This document shows positions 38,861 to 49,500 of a stretch of 64,000 nucleotides of DNA, one piece after another (positions within the stretch are counted from its first letter, which is position 1; each line of letters starts with the position of its first letter). Source of the stretch: Galbula dea (Eukaryota > Chordata > Aves > Piciformes > Galbulidae). The stretch is from positions 2,288,816 to 2,352,815 of the forward strand of contig VWZX01009068.1 of assembly GCA_013399015.1 (NCBI GenBank). The letters are read 5' to 3'. The notes beneath the pieces are model-generated. The model was not told where the DNA came from. It searched no databases and was given only the letters and a program-made list of their open reading frames with translations. The translations under genes were made by a program, and so were the position numbers.

Positions 38861-41800
38861 TTCAGGCTCAAAGTGGCACAGCTGTAAGGGTTCAGCTGTA
38901 TGCCATAGCAGCTCATTGGTTCTTCAGGCAGCAAACACTGAAAGCAGAGCAGGAAGGCTTGGAAGAAAAAAGGGCAAACCAAACCTGGCATTACATAATG
39001 TCACATTGCTAGTCTCCTAAAAGCAACACATGCAGAGTATGAGTCACTTCTCCTGTCATCAATGTAACTTGGTATAAATTAACAGTAACTTGAAGGAAGC
39101 CACTCTGAGGAAAATCAAGCCCATAAAGTACGAGAGTGAGCAGTAATTTCATAAAATAGGGCCAGAGGCTTTCAAGCTCATAAAAGCCAACTCTCTACAG
39201 GCAAGGGCCAACAGGCATTCAGCATCAGAGGCATCAGGTACCACCTTTTGAGTAATATAATCCCATGAAACCAAATAAATCCAATGCCTCTATGGGCAAA
39301 AACACAAACAGGATTCGGCAGCAGTTCTTTTTGTCTTTCAGCAGTAGTCAGTCATTAACATAAATGAACAGCAACAAAACCAAACAAGCTTATAGCCAGT
39401 TCAATACCCACATCCAAAAATGTGTAACTACAATGGCTTGATTCCTCTTGATAGCAACAAAAGAGAATTTCGTTTGAAAGCATAAATGGTCACCAAGGCC
39501 AATATTTTGCTTTGCAGATTCTGATTGGCTTCAGAGTAAATTGTAAGTGATTACAGCTAATATCAGCATACAGTGTGAGGCACTAAAAAGAGCTAATTAT
39601 GAGGAAATGAGGAATTATCTGCTGTTGAAACAATAGATCAATTATGAGGTACAGCACAGTAGCTGCAGAGCAGCATTCTTAGGCTCTGAGGGTACTGTCT
39701 CCTCTTTCTCACCAACCAAAGAGAACCCACAGTTATAAAGCTTAATTATCCTCCAGGAACTTGAGCTTGCTGACTAATTAGCCTCTTGTTGAGGCATTAT
39801 AGAAAAGAATGTAATTCAAATTGTCCACAAAAACAGGACGGCACAGGCAGAGTCCTGGCTCTTCCCTATGTTCTCACATGTCCTGCCCACCCAGTATGAA
39901 TGTAACAGCCTTGATATTCCCAGTTCTGGATAACCCAAACCCAAGTCCTCATTCTAAAACAAAATAAACCCCAGGAAGGAAATTTTGGGAGGTGGGGGTA
40001 CTGATAATGAGAAAAATGTCTGAGGCAATATGTAATGGTACTCAGAACAATGATGCTTCTCCAAAGTGTGTTGTCCAAAATTGCCCTCTGTTCCTATCAA
40101 TGCAAGCATAGACACATTTGCAGTGTTTTCATAAATGGAGACTAAGCTATATTTGATATTTGTGTTATTAAAGCAGTTGCATCCTTAAATGAAGCAGGTT
40201 TTTCAGCTGTGTAGCAGCAGTTAGGACCAGTTAAACACCAAGATTTACAGTTAAAACTGTAAGGAAGGTAAAGGTTGAAGTTTTTGGGAGCCAAGTTCCA
40301 ATTTAACAGAAGACTTCAGTCAAGAACTATCCCAGCCAAGAAACAGGATCTCACTGTATACAGCGAAACACTACCAAAAAGGCACAAAAGCCTCTGGCAA
40401 ATGGGTTCATCCCGCACCTCCCATCATCATGGTAAAGAGAATGTTTGATGTCTGGGCTGATGAGCCAAATGGAGTCTCTGCAGTAACATGTTATTCATGA
40501 GTATGCTTTTAGACAAGTTTACTGCATAGCAAGTGCAAATACCCATTATGGTTAATAAATCAGTGTTAATAATATTTGCAGTTAGCAAACACACAGGCAG
40601 GGAAAATTTCAGGCCACATCTGCTTCATACTGAGATGGGAGACACCTGAGATTTTTTTCCTTCCATCTGAATGACTTTACCTTGTTTTTTTGGCATTTGA
40701 AAATAGCTATTATTGTGCTCAATCCTCACAGAAACTACTCTCAGTGAACCACAACCCTCCTTGAAATCCACCTCCTTGATGGCCAGCCTAGATTTCCTGC
40801 TTCATTACAGTGTCCTGGTGACAATTACTCTGGCAGGCTACAGAGCAGTGTGAACTAAACTGCATATTGTGCACCTAACCATTCTATCACCCAGTTTAGA
40901 TGGATAATTTACATCAGTGTGACAGCTGCACCAAATCTTAATGCCTAAAAAGTGACACATATAAGCACAAAGATTAAACCTGTAAATATATGTGCTCCCA
41001 AACAGCCAGTTCAGCGTGAGGTCAAGATTAATTACCGCTTTAACCAGGGCACTGCTGTGGGTATGCAAAGGCATCTTGCACACAGGCCCTAGGGGAAGGC
41101 ATGCTTCAGCACACCAACACTGCTCACTTCTCATTTCTGTTGCCTGCTTGAGGTAGCCTAAGAAGCAGGTGAGCATAGTCAAGGTGAGAAGGAAAACAGT
41201 AAGAGACTGTAATTACAGGAGAGATGCTTAAAACTCTGAAAATCTAACACCTAGGTCCACTTACTGAGCTGAAAAGTTTATCCTAGGGCAGTGACACAAG
41301 CAAAGGTGCACTGAACAGCTCACACTTGGACTGAAATCTGTTTGATAAATGTCTGTAAATACTACTATAACAATCTGAAAATAGGAAAGTGTTGATTTCA
41401 TTGAAGTGTAAATATGTTAATATAATATAGCAGACAGATAGCTCTGGATACTGCATTGCCCTGGAAAAAAATGGGTCCAGCTCAGTAGATGCTGTGATAT
41501 TGTCCCCACACCTGACTTGTCCATTCCCCCAGACAAAGCCATCCCAAGGCCTCCAGGATGTAGGGGTACAGTCCACTGAGCTATGACTTTCCCTAAAACT
41601 ATACCTGGACCAGTCCAAACTTTCCTTTACCACCTGGTTGTGCAGAAAGTCCAGAAAGGCTGCACAGTGGCTCCAGGCTGCACTCCTCAATAGCGCCATG
41701 AGGGCACAACTGGCACAAGCCAGGGCATGTAGCTGGACCAACAATGGGGTCTCTTCACCCTGTGGGGCTGAGGCTGCTGTCTCTGAATAGCCCAACAAAA

Positions 41801-43079
41801 CTCAGACTGCACTGGGACATGTCAATGCCCTCAGCTACATCCAGGAACAGCTGCTGATGGTGAGACCAGAGCAGAAACACCCCACGGAAGAGCTACACTG
41901 TTCACCACTGGCTCTCATCCACATCGACTGCAGCCCCAGGACACCTCAAATGTAAAAAAGGGGAAAGCCTGGCCCCAGCAGGGTGCCCACTAAGTAGAAC
42001 CTTCTGTGGAGAGGGCCCTGACAGAGTAAAGCTCTTATCGTGCAATAACAGAGAAATCTCAGTATTTTTAAATAAAGACCTAAAGAGAATGAAGCACAGG
42101 ACTCTGTAAGAATACAAAACAGACACAGTAAAAGGAGTGTCTTTTGATTAGTTCTGCCATATCAAACTATACACAAGCTCTAAATCGGGGTGAAGCATAA
42201 TTATAAGTATACATAGCATATGAAAGTTCAGTTCCTGCTGGAGAGAAGCCAAAAGATCAGCTTCCTGCACCCCCCACCAAGGTCTGTGCAGGTAGAGATG
42301 AGAGCAAGCCATCTCCCAGCTTTGTGCCAGCCAGACTACTTTAAAAACAAATCTAAATCATTAGCAGGGATGCAAAATCAAACCCTCGAGACAAGGAAAA
42401 AGTGCTGTGATTTGCTTTTTGAGAGACAAACTCCTACCTAGCCTCATGCTGCAAAACCTGGTCTCCACATGCATTCTCCTCCAGCTTTAAATCGGGACAG
42501 AAGAAGCAGTCAACCACAGCCATAGGGTAGCACCAGGGGAGGGGTGGCAGGGGCACAGCCACATCTGCCACCCCTGCAGGGAAAAGACAGGAGATGCTGC
42601 AGAAAGGGAAGCTTCATCACCATGTGCATTATGTTCAATGAAAATATTTAGTTAAAAAAATCTCACACCTCTGTCCTAATGTAAAAGGGTCTATGCCATG
42701 CCCAGGCTGTTGCAGCACATAGGAAGAATATCTTGGGAGCGCACAGAGGCTGATGCTGTAAAGTTAAATCCAGGCTCAAACGAGTCTGCCTTCTAACACC
42801 CTTACTTTTAAGAGTGGGAGCATATGGCTTTGTACCTTTTTCCCCTCCTTCATAGGGTCAAAAGGGGAGCATAAGGGAACAGTTTTTTCTACGTTGAACC
42901 TTTCAGCAGGATTTTTTTGCAAGTCTGCTTTGTACCACCAGCATGAAATAACCGCCGGTAACCTTGACCCTTTAAGTTCGCCCCTTTGGAGATAGATTTA
43001 TACAACATAACGCCACTCTTCCTTCAAGGAAACTTCCGATCGCAGATAGGCAGGCAAAGGAAGAGAGCGCAGCCCATCT
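38861..43079. other. CCNI: CCNI intron 1, promoter-proximal part
   Basis: AT-rich unique sequence. A cluster of TAAT/ATTA cores at about 39,530-39,830 looks like a possible conserved non-coding element. The 171-codon minus-strand open frame over 41,283-41,798 matches nothing known and is probably chance. Confidence 0.6.
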
Positions 43080-43510
43080 GTGCAAACCAAATTACGTGCG
43101 GCACGAAGAGACACCCAGCACAAGCGCTGTGACAAAAAGTCACACCTGGGGCACAGATGCGCTGCTTGGCTCCCAACCGTCCCCCGGCCAGGGCAGCGAG
43201 GGGACACATGGGACAAGGGCCAGCCGGGCACCGGCACCGACGGGACAGGAGGGTAGAGGAGGGTACGGCGTGAACTGCACACGGACAGAGAAGTGATGCA
43301 CAGCGCCCGGGAGCGTCGCAAACCGAACATTTTGCACACCCAACGCTGGGCGCGCGCGGACACACAGGCTCACACACACACACTGCACCGTTTGCAGGAT
43401 GTACCACCCGATTCGCTGCCCCACGCCCAGTGGTGCCTCGCATCCCCGATACCGTACCGGGGACCCTCACTCTCACCCCCTTCCTCCCCCCTTCCCGCCC
43501 CACGGCTCAC

Positions 43511-43670
43511 CTCCCCTGCGCGGCGGCGGGGTGCCCGGCGGGGCCCGGCCATCAGCACCCCATGACGGGGCGACGGCGGCGGGGCTCCTCCGCGGCGCTT
43601 CAGCACCCTGCGGGCCCCATAGCCGGGGCGGCGGCGGCGGCGGCGACCGGAGGGTTCATGTCGCCATGGC
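43511..43670 (-). other. CCNI: CCNI exon 1 (5' UTR), predicted
   Basis: Inside the CpG island the minus strand shows a strong donor GGGGAG|GTGAGC with its last exon base at 43,511. A GC-rich leader lies just upstream and includes a (GCC)n run at about 43,625-43,646. Human cyclin I likewise starts with a non-coding first exon far upstream. The 5' limit is a guess. Several ATGs in the leader open short upstream ORFs (see findings). Confidence 0.6.
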
Positions 43671-43735
43671 GGGGCCGTCAGCGGAGGAAGGGAGGGGAAG
43701 ACGGGCCGCCGTCGCCGCGGGAGGGATGGGGGGGT

Positions 43736-43763
43736 GTAAAATAAAATAAAATAAAAATTAAAA
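43736..43763. repeat. (AAAAT)n pentanucleotide repeat next to the CCNI start
   Basis: About four units of AAAAT/ATAAA on the plus strand lie in the middle of GC-rich promoter DNA, some tens of bases upstream of predicted CCNI exon 1. On the minus strand it reads TTTTATTTTA. Confidence 0.8.
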
Positions 43764-46700
43764 GGGAAGGGGGGGAAGGGGGAGCGAGAGGCAGCCCGCA
43801 GCCAGCCGCTTCCCGGGGGGAACAGGGGAGGGAAAGAAGGGCCGGCGACTCGGCCTCTCCTCAGCCCATTCCCGCCTCCCGCGCGGGCGGGGCGGGCGCG
43901 CGGCGATGTTCAGCACCACGGCGGGGGGGTAACAAAGCCGCGCCCATCTCCCTCCGGTCGCGCCTCTCGAGCGCCCCCCCTCCCGCTGCCACCGCCCCCG
44001 GAACACGGTTGGCCGCTCCGGTGCAGGAGGCGGCGCGGCGGGCGGCCGTGAGGTGAAAGGTAGGGGGAACTCTTTTTCTCGGGACCTCCCGGCGGAAGGA
44101 TCGTGCGGAGGTAGCACGTTGACACGCTCCACCGCCGTCCCCGCCTGTGGAGCATGCGCGGCTGTAGAGTTAAGGAGGCGGGTCGTTGTTGCTGCAGTCT
44201 TGGTGTTGGGTGTACTGGGGTGTGCTTTTCGTCCCGACTCCGGAGTGTCGGGGCCTTGCCGTACGCCTCTCCTTGGCAGGTGGGGCTGTGGGCGGCCGCG
44301 GCCTCTGTTCGCCCCTTTGCGCAGCCCCGATACCGGAGTAGGTTTAAGTTCGCCCCCTCAGTGGGACTGTGGTAGTAGGCAGGTTACGGCTTTAAAATTT
44401 CATTTAAAACAAACCAGAAAACCCCAAAAGGCTTTTATTTACAAATAGCTTCTTGTGCGGATGCTCAGTATTTTCTCTGCTTTGATGTCCGTACTGTGTG
44501 TCCCGAGCTTTGTTTGCTGGGACAAAGCTCCCTCTCACCGCTAGATTTGCTTTATTTACTGTTTATTTACCGATGTAAACAGGGATTTACCCTTTACTTG
44601 GCTTATTTACTTAGGCTTTTCCCCAGCACAAAGCCCTGCAGGAGAGATTCACCGTCCCTGTTCTTGTTTCCAGATGGCAAGCTCCCTCTGGCAATCCCAT
44701 GGACGTAACAGAAGATAGAGATGCTTCAAGTGCCAGGGAAGGCGAGATGTTTTCTCACAGTTCCATTTATCCCTTTTGTGCACTCAGCTTAAGAACTGGA
44801 CAACGAAACTTGTGAGTGTTCAGCTTTTTTGTAGCATAAGTATTTATTTTCCAGCAGTTGCTGGGAATGTGTTATACTGTAGGATATAGACTAGGAACAG
44901 AATAAATACTTGGCATGAAATTCTTGGCACTGTGAATATGAGTGACAAAGCCTTGTTATACTACTAGAGGTTGAAATTAACAGATAAAAGCAAGAAGTTC
45001 AGAGCAAAGGCAACTAAGTTTCTTTAAACTCCTTCCAGTATCTGTACTTATGAGCTGTTCAGACAGCACACAAAGGAGGATTTCCTCTAGAAATAATAAA
45101 CACAGTGACATAAATCAAGTGCAGAGACAGCATAGGGTTTTTTTTTCCTATTTATTTCCTGAAAATTTATGCTTTTTTAACCCTTTCTCTAGTAACTCTC
45201 AGGCCACACTTAATTAATGAAAGACTTTTTTTTCTGCAGCAGTCAAACTCCTCTAGGCATAGGGTGAGCTGCTCTTTGAAACCAAGATTGCTGTGTGCTG
45301 CTCCCTTCCATTTGTCTTTTTATCTTGAAATAGGATATGCCTTGTAGAATTAAGAAGGTGCAGAGAAGGGCAAGTCCCACTGGAATTTTATCTAGCTTTG
45401 TCAATTTCATTGTAGTTCTTTGGGGTCTCATTGTTTAAGGCTCTGTGTTTAAGAAGTCTGTGAAGGTGCTGTGGTTTTCCAAAACTGGTTGGCCCACTGG
45501 TAGTTTGTGGCAGTGACCAAGTGAATATAATTGAGCTGATGCTCCTAGCTGGGAAATTCTTGCCGGAAGTCAGACCAACAGTGTAGTGAGATTGTTCCAC
45601 TCCTGCAGTTACAGCAGTTCCTGCATATTCCTACTATTTGCCCAAGGAATTTCCATCAGGGCCCTTCCCAGAACATTTCGCATGTCAGCGCTGGGAGCCT
45701 GAGGCTGTATGGCACATCCTCAGACCAGCAGACTGTGGAACTGATGGTTTGGCAGGAATCTCTAGTGCTAACGTACAGCAGCAGAGTTCCTTTTATCCAT
45801 CTTGCGCTGAATATGCCCTCAGCTGGATGCATATGCTCACAGTCCTTTGTCCTCCACAACAGTAGGAACGGACACTTGAGGCAGCAGCCAACTGGGTTGA
45901 AAGTAGCGCAGTAAACTAGGAAGCTACTGGATCAATACTCCTTCTAAAGGAAATCCTGGAGACTGTGGAATGAGTCATCTGATGCAAGATGGACCTCAGA
46001 GCAGGTCATCCTAGTAGAGTGATCAGTTGAAAGCAAGGTCTCCCAGGACCACCAAGCCTCTATAAGAGGTGATCTAAGTTTGGTCACAGCTGCCTGGGGT
46101 CAAAATAGCAGCACAGTCTTACACTCCAAGAAAGGCACTGCATCTGCCCAGAGCAGCTGAAGGTTAGGGCAGGCAGGCTGCCATAGTAAGTGGCTGCCAA
46201 GGCCGAGGGATTTAGAGAGACTGCTGAGGAGGAGATGGAGGCAACCAGCAGGAACTCTTGTGTTTGGGCCTGTGGCCAGCAAAAGAGGCAACATTAAACC
46301 TAGAAAATAGATGGACCTGATGAATGCAATGAAGTGCACCTGGAGGAAGGCCACTGCACTAGTACAAACAGGTATTCCTCATGCAGAGACACAGTGGGCT
46401 CTAGGGAGGTGACCAACCAGTAAATATTAGACCAGTGAGAGGTGTGTGTTAGTGGAAACAAGAAAATCCCACATAGAAGGCATCTGTAGTACCTGCCTTT
46501 CAGCTTATGTAATGTCTGATTTTTCTACCACTTAGTGGAAGGGAAAGAAGAGATGCCACAGGATTCACAGCTAAATCCCAACATGTGGAAAAGAGAAGGT
46601 CGTGTATCTTTACAGCAGACATTTCTATCTGCACGGCTTAAAACACCCTGCAGAGGGAAAACCAGATGGTCATGTGGTTTGGCTCTATGTCCTGCTTTGG

Positions 46701-49403
46701 AGATCCAAGTGCTCTTCAATGTGTCACTTTTGACCAGTCATTTAAACCCACAGATGCAAAGGTTAAACTGAAATATTTTGTAAAACATTTCACTTTCCCA
46801 AGGGGCTAGAGACATGCAAACTTTTAATGATAATTGCTGTTTGGATTTAGCAGGCCGAGTTCTGTGTAGTATGGCAGAGTAAGTCTACTTACTCCTGTGT
46901 TTGTGCTTTGACCCCAACCGTTATATAACTTACCTATGTTTGTTGCTAACCTGAGATCTTTAAAATAGCAAGCAAGTTTTGATCAGCCCAGAGAAGGCAA
47001 TATTGATGTTGGGTCAAAGAACAGAACACACAAAACCTTTAAAAAAAAAAAAAGAAAGTCTTACTGTTCTTTTCCAAACCAATCTCAGACATCAAATTTG
47101 GTGAGCAGGCAGGCTGACCTTGGGCTGTTGGTGGAGGAATTCCTTGTAGGCATCTGAGTGCTCATTAAAGCAATCAGGAGAGATGTGTATTCTGATAGCA
47201 CTGAAGAAATACCATACTGAGGCTTCTTAAGGGCTCCTAAAGACTCCTTGAAGGGATCTCCTTTTTTCAAAGCCTAGAATGAAACACACTCTGAGGAAGA
47301 GATTTTTTTAAAAGCTGCAAAGAAAGTTTGCCTCTTTGTCTAGAGGCACAGTTTGCAAAACAATATCATGGAACATTGGGAAAAGCAAAAGAAGGAAGTT
47401 AGGAGAATCCTGAAAAATACTTTGATTAAATTACCTGACAAGACTTTGCCCAGCTTCCTTGGGAGTAAGAGCTCATCAGCACACAGGACTCTCAAAGTAG
47501 AGTGAAATGGGCTTAAGCACTGAACTTTGACCTTTGTGAAAGCTGAGCTATCCAAAATCACCAGTTATTTTTTGAATCTTACCCTTCCTGTGCAATGAAT
47601 CAATTGACAGAATGCTGATTTTCAATGTAAGTGTGGAAGTCAGTACATACAAATTATAAGACTGTTCTGCCTTGTAAGTACATTGGCTATGCTTGTTCTT
47701 ACAGGCAGTAACACATTGGCCTTTGAAAAAAATAATCTACTATTCCTGAATTATGTGGCAAAGGAAAAAAAAAAGAAACTAGATGTAGGTTTCTTCATAT
47801 CTTTCAGCTTAAAACATAGATTGCCATTGCAGCTGGACAGATGAACCCTGGCTTCAGTTTCACAAGCAGAATTCAGCTGTTCCATGCATGAAACTGAAGC
47901 TAAATTTTTGCCCTGGCATGGAAAAGGAAGGAGCACTCACTGCTAGTAAGAGAGACTAGCAGCAAGCAAGCTCCCTTTCTAATGTGCTGTGCATGGGCTT
48001 ACTTTTTCCAAAACAGATGAGGAAAAAAAGGCAACATAAATTCCCTGTGCAAAGACTTGTCAGCTTTATGGAAAAAAGAAAGTTTAACGAAAAAATAAAA
48101 TAGCTTACACACTAAGTGTCTCAGATACCTGAATCCATATCTAATGAAGATAAGAGAAAGAGCAGCCATGGGTGTGTGTAGTATGCACAGTCACCAAATT
48201 GTTCAATGGTGCAGTCTGTTCTGTCTCTTTTAAATCAGTTGTCAGGTTTAGTGCTCTCCTTTGTCAGACGCTATCGCCTGTCATGCAGGGAGAGGCAGTC
48301 TCTGAGGTATGCACTCGATTTCGATTGTAAGTCCACAGAATTGCATGTTAAAAGAAGTCTGTTGACATTAGAATTCACCGGAAGCTGAATCCGAGGAGTG
48401 CCTGATGAAGTGTAACATCGCCATGGCCTCTTAGGGCATCATAGCTGTTACCGTGCTGCTCTCCGACAGTCTCTGGCAACTTCTTCCCAACAGCAGAAAT
48501 ACAAATTATTTACTAGGGAAACAAACCCTGCCATGTGAGCTCAGAAAGATTCCCTTACTATCTGTTCCATCACAGAGCTTCTTGAAACATCAAGACACTC
48601 TTCTGCTTTCAGTCAGAACAGTGACATACATTCTTACATTTAGGAAATGAAGCACCTCTTTCAGATTCAGTGCTTAATTTGGAGAGGAGAACTGCAGGCA
48701 TTAAATTAACCTTTTCACCTGATTTATTTTTGCTAAATAAACAGTTCCATCATGTAATTTTCTCAACCAGAGCAGGCATCTTCTGTGGTTTGCTTTACTG
48801 TTTGGAAAATGTTCTGATCGATTCCAAATGTAGTCTATTTAATTTGGTAATAGTAAAACCTTCAGGCTGTGCCCCTCACTCTAGGGATCACACCTGTAAA
48901 TCAATCCTTCTGAAAAAACAGAAGAGTTGACAGAAATGCATATTACAACACACAAGAATGCCAACAGCAGACATCTCCTTCTCTACAGCATTTCCGATTT
49001 TACCCTTGTAGCATTGGCACAGTGGAACAGCTAGCTAGAAATGTTTCTACACGCTTGAATCCAAATTACTATGGGGAAAAAATCCTTCTTAGGTTGCCTG
49101 TATCCAAACCTTTTGTCCTGCCCTTCTAAAGGATAAAACTGCCCAGCTTTTGGAAAACTGTTTTCAAATAGTCATCATCTGCCACTAAATTTAATTCTTG
49201 TATAATTTGATTTGAAGAGATGTGTTTTCCTGAATCACTTTCTGAACTGCAATACAATATTTTATGGCCTTTCTTAATAGTGCTAGAAGCAAAATGGAGT
49301 GGTAATATGGCAGCACAGGAGAAGTAGAAAATTACCTAATTTCACCATCCAAGATCAGTAAGTAAATGGACATTGTAAATGCAAAGGTGTTAGCTGCTAT
49401 AAA

Positions 49404-49500
49404 TAGTCATAAAATCAAAGAGTAACTGAGGTTGGAAGGGGCCTCTGGAGGTTTTCTAGGCCAAACTTGGGCTCAGAGCAGGGCTAATTTCAAAGTTAAA
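49404..49500 (-). mobile_element. CR1 3' tail fragment
   Basis: The plus strand reads TGAGGTTGGAAGGGGCCTCTGGAGGTTTTCTAGGCC and then CTCAGAGCAGGGCTAATTTCAAAGTTAAAT, the reverse complement of a CR1 3' end. It is diverged and short, and octamers are only faintly visible (TCATAAAATC). Confidence 0.8.

Larger units (their letters stand above)
13915..43660 (-). other. CCNI: CCNI gene, cyclin I, whole transcription unit
   Basis: Seven exons on the minus strand: a non-coding exon 1 in a CpG island and six coding exons, all joined by GT-AG introns. Joined, they give 384 residues, against 377 for human cyclin I as I recall it. Similarity is clear from the N-terminal MKFSGALESQRLS to the C-terminal PLQPVSVM. 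Cyclin I is an atypical cyclin of the cyclin G/I group. It is expressed in post-mitotic cells such as neurons and podocytes and is reported to activate CDK5 and protect from apoptosis. Introns, from 5' to 3', are about 16.3, 6.4, 2.9, 0.18, 0.81 and 0.56 kb. Three CR1 insertions sit in introns and none interrupts an exon. No frameshift or premature stop is seen. The gene is head to head with its paralogue CCNG2. Confidence 0.95.
43080..44350. promoter_or_regulatory. CpG island promoter of CCNI
   Basis: This is a dense GC- and CpG-rich segment in otherwise AT-rich surroundings. It contains a double GC box (GGGCGGGGCGGGC at 43,885-43,897), an NRF1-like GCATGCGC at 44,152-44,159, CGG repeats and the CCNI first-exon donor. 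The plus-strand side (44.0-44.4 kb) is equally CpG-rich and could start a divergent transcript, but no exon could be supported there. Confidence 0.75.

Noticed and set aside
41283..41798. 171-codon minus-strand open frame
   Set aside because: No family resemblance. It lies within CCNI intron 1, and its second half is AT-rich non-coding-like sequence.
43399..44155. Several overlapping G/P/R/A-rich open frames at the CCNI CpG island
   Set aside because: GC-rich DNA has few stop codons, so open frames on both strands are expected. None resembles a protein.
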